In this document: positions 25,880-34,871 of the stretch, piece by piece
How the letters are laid out: every line of letters starts with the position of its first letter
Position numbering within the stretch: position 1 is the stretch's first letter
Assembly: GCA_016711205.1 (NCBI GenBank)
Contig: JADJTM010000002.1
Span: 186,001 to 250,000 of the forward strand
Source: Micropruina sp.
GTDB taxonomy: Bacteria; Actinomycetota; Actinomycetes; Propionibacteriales; Propionibacteriaceae
Direction: 5' to 3'
Length of the DNA: 64,000 bases
The notes under the pieces: model-generated
Told to the model about the DNA's origin: nothing
Database searches by the model: none
Seen by the model: the letters and a program-made list of their open reading frames with translations, nothing else
Program-made: the position numbers and the translations under genes

Positions 25880-26899
25880 CTACGAAGGCGCCGGCCCACT
25901 GCTTCGCCGCACGCAGAGCGTCGGCGTGAAGCACTCGTGCCGGGCCACCGTGCGTCCCTCGATTCTCTCCATCAACAGCTGAATGGCGACCCGTCCGGCC
26001 TCGTCTCCGCACTGGTCGACCGTGGTCAGCGACACCAATGGGTGCCGAGCCAGCTCGATGTTGTCGTACCCCACCACGGACACCTCGGACGCGTCCAACC
26101 CCGCATCCGCGACGGCGCGCAGCACGCCGATGGCCAACGAGTCGTGGCCGGCAAAGATGGCGGTGGGACGCTCAGGTCCGCTCAGCAGGCCGACGGCCGC
26201 CTCGTACGCACCTCGCTCGGACGCGCGAGCCTGCGTCACCACCGGGGACAGCCCGGCCGCCTCCATGCGCTGCACGTACGTGGTCTGCCTGAACACGTGC
26301 GGCGTCATCGCCGACGGGGAACTGATGGTGAGATGAGCGATGCGGGTGTGCCCCAGTCCGAGCAGGTGATCCATCACCAGATCGGTTCCGGCCACGTCGT
26401 CGTTGATGATCGTGTCGAATCGCTCCGACTGATCGTGGCGGCCGAGAATCACCACCGGAGTGTGTCTGGCCAGCTTCTCGATCCACTCGGTCTCAACCTC
26501 GGAGGCGATGGCGATGATGCCGTCCACCTGGCGATCGACCAGCGCGTCCAGAATCTCCTTGGCGCCCAGCCGGCCCATGCCGGGCACGATCACCAACTGA
26601 TACGGCGATCCGTCCAGTTGCTCGGCGGCTCCCTCGATCACCAGGGTGTGCAGGTCGTTGCCGATGTGCGGAGTTTCGAAGCCCAGGGTGAAACTCCGGC
26701 CGCGCATTGCTCGAGCAGCCGTTCGTGGCCGATACCCGAGCTTGTCGATGGCCTGCTCGACCCTCGCGCGCATCGCCGGGCTGACGCCGTAAGCGTTGCG
26801 GATCACCTTGGACACCGCCCCCTCCGACACCCCCGCCTCTCGCGCCACGTCACGCAGCGCTGGTCGGCGGACGGTGCCCGCACTGCGCGACTCGCTCAC
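25880..26899 (-). CDS. LacI-family transcriptional regulator of the glycoside operon
   Basis: 339 residues from GTG 26899, which follows AGGAGGTCAC. The LacI HTH is LRDVAREAGVSEGAVSKVIRNAYGVSPAMRARVEQAIDKLGYRPR (about 13-57), followed by the hinge and a periplasmic-binding-like effector domain. It contains the usual AIFAGHDSLAIGVLRA and VSVVGYDNIELA segments. Divergent from the ABC-transporter/glycosidase operon, so it is most likely the repressor of that operon, responding to the imported sugar. Three palindromes lie between the two start codons. A longer frame extends upstream, but the ribosome site supports the chosen start. Confidence 0.9.
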   Translation of the reverse strand: MSESRSAGTVRRPALRDVAREAGVSEGAVSKVIRNAYGVSPAMRARVEQAIDKLGYRPRTAARAMRGRSFTLGFETPHIGNDLHTLVIEGAAEQLDGSPYQLVIVPGMGRLGAKEILDALVDRQVDGIIAIASEVETEWIEKLARHTPVVILGRHDQSERFDTIINDDVAGTDLVMDHLLGLGHTRIAHLTISSPSAMTPHVFRQTTYVQRMEAAGLSPVVTQARASERGAYEAAVGLLSGPERPTAIFAGHDSLAIGVLRAVADAGLDASEVSVVGYDNIELARHPLVSLTTVDQCGDEAGRVAIQLLMERIEGRTVARHECFTPTLCVRRSSGPAPS

Positions 26900-26974
26900 G
26901 TGACCTCCTGGACGTTCGGTTCGGATCTGGGCGGTGAGCCGGACACCCCGCCACAGGCTAATCCTAGGGCTCGC

Positions 26975-27094
26975 GTCAATCAATTGACGAATCTCGCCGA
27001 ACGCTCTTGACAGGTGCGTGTGAATCGGTTCACACTGGTCGCATCCCCGGTCGCCACAGTCGACCAAGCAGGGGCAGAGTGTCAATCGATTGAC
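26975..27094. promoter_or_regulatory. LacI operators and the glycoside-operon promoter
   Basis: Two sites share half-sites GTCAAT/ATTGAC: GTCAATCAATTGAC (26975-26988) and the perfect palindrome GTCAATCGATTGAC (27081-27094), 106 bases apart. Between them GTGTGAATCGGTTCACAC (27018-27035) has perfect 7-base arms of a different LacI-like or catabolite-type motif. TTGACA (27007-27012) and a weak CACACT (27031-27036) could form the rightward promoter, so the middle palindrome would cover the -10. Confidence 0.65.
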
Positions 27095-27139
27095 AACCAC
27101 GAGCGCCGCAGCGGGCGGCCATAATCAAGGGAGATCCTC

Positions 27140-28477
27140 ATGGAAATCAAGAAGTGGCTGATGACAACGGCGGCCGCCGCCCTGGCCCTCGGAACGCTGA
27201 GCGCCTGCAGTCCGGGCAGCCTCGGCTCCAACGCCTCGCCCGGCGCCACCGGCGGTGGCGTCGAGAACGTCAGCATCACCTACATGGTCGACAACGGCGA
27301 CAACAGCGTGAAGATCGCGAACGCGCAGGCGGCGGCCTTCATGAAGGCCAACCCCACCATCAAGGTGACGGTCGACACCCGTCCGCAGGGCACCGACGGC
27401 GACAACTTCGTCAAGACCAGGTTGTCGACCGGCGAGATGGCCGACCTGTTCCAGTACAACTCGGGCTCGCTGCTGCAGGCGCTCGACCCGGCCAAGAACC
27501 TGGTGCCGGTGACCAGCGAGCCGTGGGTGGCCAACCTCGACGACAACTTCAAGCGGGCGGCCAGCTCGGGCACCGAGATCTACGGCGCACCGTTCGGCAC
27601 CGCCACCGGCGGCGGCTTTCTGTACAACCGCAAGGTGTTCGCCGACCTGGGCCTCACGGTGCCCACCACCTGGGCCGAGTTCATGGCCAACAACGCCAAG
27701 ATCAAGGCCGCCGGCATCGACCCGGTGATTCAGTCCTACGGCGACACCTGGACCTCGCAGCTGCTGGTTCTGGCCGACTTCAACAACATCAACAAGGCCG
27801 ATCCGCAGTGGGCGGAGCGCTACACCAAGAACGATCCCACCGCCAAGTTCGCTGTGGACCCCGCGCTCAAGGGGTTCCAGCGACTGCAGGACGTGCACGA
27901 CGCCGGCTACCTGAACAAGAACTTCGCGTCGATGAAGTACGACCAGGCACAGACCTACCTGGCGTCGGGCAAGGGTGCGCAGTACCCGATGATCACCTTC
28001 GCCATTCCCAACATGGTCGCGAACGATGCGGCGAACAAGGACAACATCGGCTTCTTTCCCCAACCCGGTGACGACGCCGCCACCCAGGGTGTGACCCTGT
28101 GGATTCCGTCCGCGATCTACATTCCCACCACCACCACCGGCGCCAAGCTGGATGCCGCCAAGAAGTTCGAGGCCTGGGCGGCCAGCACCGAGGCCTGCGA
28201 CGTGTACGCGTCCACGGTCACCGTCGACGGCGCCTTCGTGGTGAAGGGCTGCGAGCTCCCCGACTCGGTGGCTCAGGCCGTGAAGGACGTTCAGAGCTAC
28301 GTCGATGCCGGCAAGTCCAGTCCGGCGCTGGAGTACCTGTCGCCGGTGAAGGGTCCGAACATGGAGAAGATCACCGTTGAGGTGGGCTCCGGCATCACGC
28401 CGGCCTTGGACGGCGCGAAGCGCTACGACGAGGATGTCAAGAAGCAGGCCCAGCAGCTGGGTCTCGAAGGCTGGTGA
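27140..28477 (+). CDS. ABC sugar transporter substrate-binding lipoprotein (family 1)
   Basis: 445 residues. A lipoprotein signal peptide ends in the lipobox LSAC with C23 as the lipidated residue. The mature part is a type-1 extracellular solute-binding protein (MalE/UgpB-like): ITYMVDNGDNS, then LSTGEMADLFQYNSGSLLQAL and the hinge region VPTTWAEFMANN. Start ATG 27140 follows GGGAGA. It is the first gene after the LacI-controlled promoter and should deliver the glycoside to the two permeases downstream. The cargo is probably an oligosaccharide or glycoside, judged by the GH78 and GH1 genes in the same operon. Confidence 0.9.
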   Translation: MEIKKWLMTTAAAALALGTLSACSPGSLGSNASPGATGGGVENVSITYMVDNGDNSVKIANAQAAAFMKANPTIKVTVDTRPQGTDGDNFVKTRLSTGEMADLFQYNSGSLLQALDPAKNLVPVTSEPWVANLDDNFKRAASSGTEIYGAPFGTATGGGFLYNRKVFADLGLTVPTTWAEFMANNAKIKAAGIDPVIQSYGDTWTSQLLVLADFNNINKADPQWAERYTKNDPTAKFAVDPALKGFQRLQDVHDAGYLNKNFASMKYDQAQTYLASGKGAQYPMITFAIPNMVANDAANKDNIGFFPQPGDDAATQGVTLWIPSAIYIPTTTTGAKLDAAKKFEAWAASTEACDVYASTVTVDGAFVVKGCELPDSVAQAVKDVQSYVDAGKSSPALEYLSPVKGPNMEKITVEVGSGITPALDGAKRYDEDVKKQAQQLGLEGW

Positions 28478-28482
28478 AGGTT

Positions 28483-28512
28483 CGTGGGGGCCGGACGCAC
28501 CCGGCCCCCACG
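28483..28512 (+). terminator. Strong 12-bp stem-loop just after the binding-protein gene
   Basis: CGTGGGGGCCGG (28483-28494) and CCGGCCCCCACG (28501-28512) pair perfectly around a 6-base loop, 5 bases after the binding-protein stop. There is no T-tract. Placed between binding protein and permeases, it more probably protects the upstream mRNA or causes partial termination than ends the operon. Confidence 0.65.
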
Positions 28513-28542
28513 CCGTCATACCGGACGAAACACTCCCCCACC

Positions 28543-28706
28543 CGTCATCCCGGGGTTGTTCCGGGATCTCCGGACCACAACGAGATCCCGGCGTTCGCCG
28601 GGATGACGAACACCCGCCGGGATGACGAAGACCCCCCGGGATGACGAACACCCGCCGGGATGACGAGGACCCCCGGGATGACGAACACCCCCCCGGGATG
28701 ACGAAA
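28543..28706. repeat. REP palindromes with expanded half-unit tandem array
   Basis: Region 28513-28786 has no gene. A variant palindrome (28543-28573) and a full one (28582-28608) are followed by a tandem run of the half unit CCGGGATGACGAA, spaced every 18-20 bases up to about 28706. There are six good copies and one degenerate copy. The spacers alternate between CACCCG- and GACCCC-like sequences. Confidence 0.8.
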
Positions 28707-28786
28707 CAGTCCCCGGGGTGACCAACACGCCGGGTCACGACCGACCCGGGCCCCATTCCAACCGCCCCGAAACAAGGACGTTCCCC

Positions 28787-29716
28787 ATGACCTCCGTACA
28801 ATCACGCGCCGGCGAGGAGCTGACCCTGACTCGCGCCCCTCGCGCATCGGCCCAGCATGTCGACAAGACGTACCCGCTCTGGTTCCACCTGCCCGGCGGC
28901 ATCGTCTACATCGTGTTGTTCATCGTGCCCACGCTGTTCAGCTTCTACTTCGCCTTCACCCGCTGGACGCTGTTCAAGTCCACCTTCATCGGCTTTGAGA
29001 ACTTCGTCCTGTTCTTCAACGAACCCGGCCTGATCGGCTCACTGAAGAACACCCTGATCTACGGCTTTCTCACCTCTGGTGCCAAGGTGGCATTGGGCAT
29101 GGTGCTGGCCGTGGTGCTCAGCATGCCGATCATCGCCCGCGGCTACCTGCGTTCGGTGACGTTCTTTCCGGTGCTGGTCTCCGCCGTCGGCGTCGGCCTG
29201 ACCTTTCAGGTACTGCTCGACCCCTACAACGGTGTGGTGAACAAGCTGATCACCTCAGTGACGGGCTCGGACGGTCCGGGCTGGCTGACCGACCCCAACA
29301 TCGCGCTGCTCAGCGTCGCCGGAATCGACATCTGGAAGGGCGTCGGGCTGGCCACCCTGATCTACATCGCCGGCATCGCCGCCATTCCCAACGAGTACTT
29401 CGAGGCCGCCCGGGTGGACGGCGCCAGCTCGTGGCAGATGTTCCGGCACATCATTCTGCCGCTGAGCTTTCCCGCCACCTCGACGGTGATCATCCTGTCG
29501 CTGATCGGCGGCCTGCGCAGCTTCGACCTGATCTGGACCACCACCCAGGGCGGTCCCGGCTTCGCCTCCGACGTCATCGCCTCGGTGGTCTACAAGCAGT
29601 ACCAGGCGGGCTTCTACGGCCTGTCCACCGCCGGCAACGTGATCCTGTTCGTCGTTGTCGCGGCCATCATCTACCCGCTGTCGCGTTGGTTGAACTCGAA
29701 GGAGACGGTCCTGTGA
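28787..29716 (+). CDS. ABC sugar transporter permease, MalF/UgpA type
   Basis: 309 residues with six membrane helices expected (first at about 36-57, GGIVYIVLFIVPTLFSFYFAF). The cytoplasmic EAA loop NEYFEAARVDGASSWQMFRHIILP (about 204-227) contacts the ATPase. Start ATG 28787 is supported by AAGGAC eight bases upstream. It overlaps the next permease by GTGA. No ATPase gene is in the cluster; actinobacterial sugar importers commonly share one MsiK-type ATPase encoded elsewhere. Confidence 0.9.
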   Translation: MTSVQSRAGEELTLTRAPRASAQHVDKTYPLWFHLPGGIVYIVLFIVPTLFSFYFAFTRWTLFKSTFIGFENFVLFFNEPGLIGSLKNTLIYGFLTSGAKVALGMVLAVVLSMPIIARGYLRSVTFFPVLVSAVGVGLTFQVLLDPYNGVVNKLITSVTGSDGPGWLTDPNIALLSVAGIDIWKGVGLATLIYIAGIAAIPNEYFEAARVDGASSWQMFRHIILPLSFPATSTVIILSLIGGLRSFDLIWTTTQGGPGFASDVIASVVYKQYQAGFYGLSTAGNVILFVVVAAIIYPLSRWLNSKETVL

Positions 29717-30549
29717 ACGCCATCCGCAAACGCACCGCATGGCTGGTCGGCCTGCTCGGCATTCTGGTCACCACCCTGCTGTTCTTGACCCCGTTCGCCT
29801 TCATCTTCACCCAGGCGGCCAAAGACAAGAACGAGGCCTCGCTGCTGCAGTTCAGTTGGCCCACCCACTTTCAGCTGTGGGACAACATCGTCGCCGTCTT
29901 TCAGGCCCGCGACTACATGCTGGTGATCGCATTCATCAACTCGACCATTCTCACCGTCGCGTCGGTGGCTCTGCTGGTCATTTTGGGCTCGCTGATCGCC
30001 TTCACCCTGGATCGACGCAAGAGCAAGCTGAACCCGCTGATCAACACGTTCGTGCTGGCCGGACTGATCATTCCGCCGGCCGTGGTGCCCACCATCTGGG
30101 TGATGCAGAGCCTGGGCATCTTCAAGACCATGATCGGTCTGATTCTGATCGAGGTCGCGTTCGGGTTGTCGTTCACCGTGCTGACCATGCGGGCCTTCGT
30201 CGCCACCATTCCCAAAGAACTGGACGAGGCCGCGATCGTGGACGGAGCCGGGCCGCTCACCCTGTTCTTCCGGGTGATCTTTCCCCTGCTGCGCTCAGTG
30301 ATCGTGACGATCATCGTGGTGCAGTCCATCTTCATCTTCAACGACTTTCAGAACCCGCTGTACTTTCTGCCCGGCAACGCCAACGCCACCGTGCAGCTCA
30401 CCCTGTTCAACTTCCAGTCCCAGTACGCAACCAGCTACAACCTGCTGTTCGCCAACATCCTGGTGATCACGATCCCGATGCTGGTTCTCTACATCTTCTT
30501 CCAGCGTCAGATCGTGGCCGGCATGACCTCCGGCGCCGTCAAGGGCTGA
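29713..30549 (+). CDS. ABC sugar transporter permease, MalG/UgpE type
   Basis: 278 residues from GTG 29713, whose codon overlaps the previous stop (GTGA). Six helices expected. The EAA loop PKELDEAAIVDGAGPLTLFFRVIFP (about 168-192) is clear. The first helix (VGLLGILVTTLLFLTPFAFIF) and the last (ILVITIPMLVLYIFFQ) bracket the protein as in the MalG family. With the preceding permease it forms the heterodimeric channel. The rhamnosidase gene follows after 33 bases. Confidence 0.9.
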   Translation: MNAIRKRTAWLVGLLGILVTTLLFLTPFAFIFTQAAKDKNEASLLQFSWPTHFQLWDNIVAVFQARDYMLVIAFINSTILTVASVALLVILGSLIAFTLDRRKSKLNPLINTFVLAGLIIPPAVVPTIWVMQSLGIFKTMIGLILIEVAFGLSFTVLTMRAFVATIPKELDEAAIVDGAGPLTLFFRVIFPLLRSVIVTIIVVQSIFIFNDFQNPLYFLPGNANATVQLTLFNFQSQYATSYNLLFANILVITIPMLVLYIFFQRQIVAGMTSGAVKG

Positions 30550-30582
30550 GCCCACACCTTCCCACCTCTGAAAGGCATGATC

Positions 30583-33408
30583 ATGCCCACGCACGTGCAA
30601 TCCGTCCGACTCGAATACCAGCCCGGCCCACAGGTCGCCGTTGCGTCACCCCGGGTGTCATGGGTGACCGGCAGCGACCGGGCGGGCTGGCGGCAGACCG
30701 CGGCCGAGCTCGCCTGGAACGACGGGGTGAACCGCCAGGTGCACCGGTTCGAGTCGGACGAGTCGGTGCTGGTCGCGTGGCCGTTCGAACCCTTGGCGCC
30801 GCGGACGTCGGGCAGCCTTCAGGTACGGGTGCAGGGTCCGGACGGTTGGACAGGCTGGAGCGCCGAGCAGGAGGTGTTCGCGTCCTTTCTGGGTGAGGAG
30901 GAATGGCAGGCGTCGTTCATCGGGTTGCCGGATCCGGTGCGGCACGCTCATCCTGCGCTGCTGCGGCACGAGTTCGAGGTGGCGGAGGGGCTGCTGCGGG
31001 CCACCTGGTATGCCACCGCGCAGGGGGTGTACCAGACCGAAGTGAACGGTGCGCAGGTCGACGACCAACTGCTCAAACCCGGTTGGACGCCGTATCAGTT
31101 CCGGCTGATCCACGAGACCACCGACGTCACCGCCCTGCTACATGCCGGCCGCAACGCCCTGGGCGTCGCGCTGGCCGGCGGCTGGTTCACCGAGAGCTAC
31201 GGTTTTCAGGGCCAGGCGCAGCCGTTCTACGGCACCCAGCCGACGTTCGCCGGCCAACTGCTGCTGGAGTACACCGACGGACACCATGAGTGGGTTGTCA
31301 CCGACGATCAGTGGCGGGCCAGCGGCGAGGGGCCTTGGGTCGACACCGGTATTTACCAGGGCGAGCACTACGACGCCCGACTGGTGCCCGCGGGCTGGTC
31401 GACGCCTGACTTCGACGCAACAGGCTGGGTGGCCGCACAGCTCCGTCCGGCCGGCCCTGCTCCCGAACCCCGCACCGGCCCGGTCGTGCGGGTCACCGAA
31501 CAGATCGCGGTGCAGCAGGTGCTGACCACCCCCTCCGGTGCCAGGCTGCTCGACTTCGGCCAGAACCTGGTCGGCCGGCTACGTCTCAGGGTCACCGGTC
31601 CGGCCGGCACCACCGTCATGCTGCGGCACGCCGAGGTGCTCGATAACGGGGAACTGGGCGTGCGGCCGCTACGGGTCGCCGACGCCACCGACACCTACAC
31701 CCTGGCTGGCGACGGCGTCGAGGAATGGGCGCCCGCGTTCACGTTCCACGGCTTCCGCTACGCCGAAGTGACCGGCTGGCCAGGCGAGCTGGACCCGGCA
31801 GCGATCGTCGCCGAGGTGATCGGCTCAGAGCTGGTGCGCACCGGCTGGTTCGACTGCTCCGACCCACTGATCAACCGGCTGCACGACAACGTGGTCTGGG
31901 GCATGCGCGGCAACTTTCTCTACCTGCCCACCGACTGCCCGCAGCGTGACGAACGCCTCGGCTGGACCGGCGACATCCAAGTCTTCAGCCCCACCGCCAG
32001 CTACCTGTTCGACAGCAACGGCTTCCTGGCCTCCTGGCTAACCGACCTCGCCCTCGAACAACACGCCGCCGGCGGGGTGCCGTTCATCGTTCCGGACGTG
32101 CTCGGCTCCGGCAAGGTGCCCGCCGCCGCCTGGGGCGACGTCGCCGTCATCCTGCCCTGGGTGCTGTACCAACGCTTCGGCGACCCCGGCCTACTGCACA
32201 CCCAGTACCCCTCCATGAAGGCCTGGGTGGAGCAGTTGCTGGCGATCGCCGGCGACCGCAACCTGTGGGAAGGCGGCTTCCAGTTCGGCGACTGGGTCGA
32301 CCCGGATGCTCCCCCCGACAACCCCGCCAAAGCCAAAGCCGACCCCGACCTGGTCGCCTCCGCCTACCTCTACCGCTCCACCCACCTACTGGCCCTAGCC
32401 GCCACCGTGCTCGGACACACCGACGACGCCGCCCGCTACGCCGCCCGGGCCGAACAGGTGCGGCTGGCCTGGCTGGCCGAGTACGTCACCCCCGCCGGAC
32501 GGATCCTGTCCGACGCCCAGACCAGCTACGCCCTGGCCATCGAGTTCGGCCTCGCCGAGGGTGCACTCGCCCAACAGATGGGCGACCGGCTGGCCTGGCT
32601 CGCCCGCCGCGACGGCTACCGGATCAGCACCGGCTTCGTCGGCACCCCGCTGGTCACCGACGCCCTCACCCGCACCGGCCACCTCCGCGAAGCGGGCCGC
32701 ATGCTGCAACAGACCGAGTGCCCCTCCTGGCTCTACTCGGTCACCATGGGCGCCACCACCATCTGGGAACGCTGGGATTCACTGCTCGAGGACGGCTCCA
32801 TCAACCCCGGCGAGATGACCAGCTTCAACCACTACGCCCTCGGCGCGGTCGCCGACTGGCTGCACCGGGTGGTCGGCGGGCTCGCCCCTGCGGCGCCCGG
32901 TTACCGCACCCTCCACATCGCACCCCAACCACTACCCACCCTCGACTGGGCGAGCACCAGCCACGACACCCCCTACGGACGGGCGTCGGTCGCCTGGCGC
33001 CGCCACGGAAGCACAATCAGGATCAATGCGACCGTGCCGGCCAACACCTGCGCACACGTGCGGCTGCCCGACGGACGCCGCTTCGACGTGGCCGCCGGTC
33101 AGCACGAGTGGTCGGTGCAGCAGCCGCCGCAGCCGACCGCCGCACCGGTGCTGCTGTCCAGCCCGCTCGCCAGCGTGATCGATGACGCCGAGGCCCATGC
33201 GGCGGTGATCGAGGCCTGCCGACGCATCGACCCGGCCGCCGCGACCAAGGTCGTCCGGCGAACCGCCTGGCTGCCGGGCCAACCCCTCTCGGGAGCGCTC
33301 AGCGAGCTGTCACCCTTGGTGGTGGCCGAGGTGGAGCGCGCCCTCACCACGCTCAACGCGTCTCGGGCGACCGTCCATCAACCGCACGAAGAGAGTGAGA
33401 GCCAGTGA
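30583..33408 (+). CDS. Alpha-L-rhamnosidase (GH78)
   Basis: 941 residues from ATG 30583, seven bases behind GAAAGG; ATG 30577 is also possible. An N-terminal beta domain (about 1-130) is followed by the Bac_rhamnosid_N region with WYATAQGVYQTEVNGAQV and LRHAEVL. The catalytic (alpha/alpha)6 barrel starts at about 430 with NFLYLPTDCPQRDERLGWTGD, the GH78 signature holding the general acid, and continues to about 770 (TIWERWDSLLEDGS). A C-terminal beta domain completes it. No signal peptide is seen, so it hydrolyses terminal rhamnose from glycosides taken up intact. It overlaps the GH1 gene by 4 bases. Confidence 0.92.
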   Translation: MPTHVQSVRLEYQPGPQVAVASPRVSWVTGSDRAGWRQTAAELAWNDGVNRQVHRFESDESVLVAWPFEPLAPRTSGSLQVRVQGPDGWTGWSAEQEVFASFLGEEEWQASFIGLPDPVRHAHPALLRHEFEVAEGLLRATWYATAQGVYQTEVNGAQVDDQLLKPGWTPYQFRLIHETTDVTALLHAGRNALGVALAGGWFTESYGFQGQAQPFYGTQPTFAGQLLLEYTDGHHEWVVTDDQWRASGEGPWVDTGIYQGEHYDARLVPAGWSTPDFDATGWVAAQLRPAGPAPEPRTGPVVRVTEQIAVQQVLTTPSGARLLDFGQNLVGRLRLRVTGPAGTTVMLRHAEVLDNGELGVRPLRVADATDTYTLAGDGVEEWAPAFTFHGFRYAEVTGWPGELDPAAIVAEVIGSELVRTGWFDCSDPLINRLHDNVVWGMRGNFLYLPTDCPQRDERLGWTGDIQVFSPTASYLFDSNGFLASWLTDLALEQHAAGGVPFIVPDVLGSGKVPAAAWGDVAVILPWVLYQRFGDPGLLHTQYPSMKAWVEQLLAIAGDRNLWEGGFQFGDWVDPDAPPDNPAKAKADPDLVASAYLYRSTHLLALAATVLGHTDDAARYAARAEQVRLAWLAEYVTPAGRILSDAQTSYALAIEFGLAEGALAQQMGDRLAWLARRDGYRISTGFVGTPLVTDALTRTGHLREAGRMLQQTECPSWLYSVTMGATTIWERWDSLLEDGSINPGEMTSFNHYALGAVADWLHRVVGGLAPAAPGYRTLHIAPQPLPTLDWASTSHDTPYGRASVAWRRHGSTIRINATVPANTCAHVRLPDGRRFDVAAGQHEWSVQQPPQPTAAPVLLSSPLASVIDDAEAHAAVIEACRRIDPAAATKVVRRTAWLPGQPLSGALSELSPLVVAEVERALTTLNASRATVHQPHEESESQ

Positions 33409-34862
33409 CCACCACGCCAGAGACACCGGGCCTGCCGGACGGCTTTCTGTGGGGCGGTGCCCTGGCGGCGCACCAGTTCGAAGGCGGTTGGGACGCCGCC
33501 GGCAAGGGCCCGAGCGTGGTCGACGTGCTGACCGCCGGGGCGCACGGCGTGTCGCGCCGCATCACCGAGACGATCGAGGCCGGGGAGTTCTACCCCAACC
33601 ACGACGCGATCGACTTCTATCACCGCTTCCGCGACGACATCGCGCTGTTCGCGGAGTTGGGGCTGACCTGCCTGCGCACGTCCATCGCCTGGTCACGCAT
33701 CTTTCCCAACGGCGACGAGACCGAACCGAACGAGGCCGGCCTGGCCTTCTACGACGAGGTGTTCGACGAGTTGCTGCGGCACGGCATTCAGCCCGTGATC
33801 ACGCTGTCGCACTTCGAGTTGCCGCTGCACCTCGCGCGTGCCTACGGCGGCTTTCGCAGCCGTGCGCTGGTCGAGTTCTTCGCCCGCTTCGCCCGAGTCT
33901 GCTTCGAGCGCTACCACACCAAGGTGCGCTACTGGATGACGTTCAATGAGATCAACAACCAGCTGAACACGTCCAACCCGCTGTTCTTTTGGACGAACTC
34001 GGGGGTGCAACTGAGCCCCGGCGAGAACCCCCGCGAGGTGGTGTTCCGGGTGGCACACAACGAGTTGCTGGCCAGCGCCCGCGCCGTGGCGATCGGACAC
34101 CAGATCGACCCCTCGCTGCAGATCGGCTGCATGGTGTCGCACGTGCCGATCTACCCCTACTCGTGCCACCCCGACGACGTGCTGGCCGCCCAGATCGCCA
34201 TGCGTGAGCGATTTCTGTTTCCCGACGTGCACGTGCGCGGCCACTACCCGTCCTACGCCCTGGCAGAGATCGAGCGTGAGGGCTACGACCTCGGCATGCA
34301 GCCCGGCGACGCGCAGGTGCTGGCCGACGGGGTGGTCGACTACATCGGCTTCAGCTACTACATGTCGGCCGCCGTCAAGGCAGGGGCCGACACGGCCGAC
34401 CCGGGGACGGCGGTGAACGGAGGACCCGCCAACTCCGTGCCCAACCCGCATCTGTCGGCCAGCGACTGGGGGTGGCAGATCGATCCGGTCGGGCTGCGCT
34501 ACACCCTGAACGTGCTCGCCGAGCGCTACGAGAAGCCCCTCTTCATCGTCGAGAACGGCTTCGGGGCGATCGACGAGATCGCCGCGGACGGGTCCATCCA
34601 CGACGATGCCCGCATCGACTATCTGCGCGCACACATCAAGCAGCTCACCGAAGCCGTCGTCAGCGATGGGGTCGAGCTGATCGGCTACACACCGTGGGGC
34701 ATCATCGACTGCGTCTCGTTCACCACCGGTGAGATGAAGAAGCGGTACGGGGTGATCCACGTCGACCGCGACAACGCCGGCAACGGCACCCTCGCCAGAA
34801 CCAAGAAGCGGTCGTTCGACTGGTATCGCACGGTGATCGCCAGCAACGGACGGGCTCTGTAA
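33405..34862 (+). CDS. GH1 glycosidase, 6-phospho-beta-glucosidase subtype
   Basis: 485 residues from GTG 33405. Catalytic acid/base E182 in TFNEINNQ and nucleophile E383 in IVENGFG are both present. The C-terminal motif SFTTGEMKKRYGVIHVD (about 438-454) with Ser/Lys/Tyr positions is the phosphate-pocket pattern of BglA/BglB 6-phospho-beta-glucosidases; plain beta-glucosidases have a Glu there instead. No signal peptide, so it acts in the cytoplasm. Next to a ROK kinase and behind an ABC importer, it probably splits 6-phosphorylated beta-glucosides made by the kinase. Plain beta-glucosidase activity is the alternative. Confidence 0.82.
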   Translation: MTTTPETPGLPDGFLWGGALAAHQFEGGWDAAGKGPSVVDVLTAGAHGVSRRITETIEAGEFYPNHDAIDFYHRFRDDIALFAELGLTCLRTSIAWSRIFPNGDETEPNEAGLAFYDEVFDELLRHGIQPVITLSHFELPLHLARAYGGFRSRALVEFFARFARVCFERYHTKVRYWMTFNEINNQLNTSNPLFFWTNSGVQLSPGENPREVVFRVAHNELLASARAVAIGHQIDPSLQIGCMVSHVPIYPYSCHPDDVLAAQIAMRERFLFPDVHVRGHYPSYALAEIEREGYDLGMQPGDAQVLADGVVDYIGFSYYMSAAVKAGADTADPGTAVNGGPANSVPNPHLSASDWGWQIDPVGLRYTLNVLAERYEKPLFIVENGFGAIDEIAADGSIHDDARIDYLRAHIKQLTEAVVSDGVELIGYTPWGIIDCVSFTTGEMKKRYGVIHVDRDNAGNGTLARTKKRSFDWYRTVIASNGRAL

Positions 34863-34871
34863 GGGGGCGGC

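Noticed and set aside
28598..28706. CRISPR-like regular array (period 18-20)
   Set aside because: The repeated unit is a half REP palindrome (CCGGGATGACGAA) with spacers of only 5-7 bases and no cas genes; it is a REP expansion.
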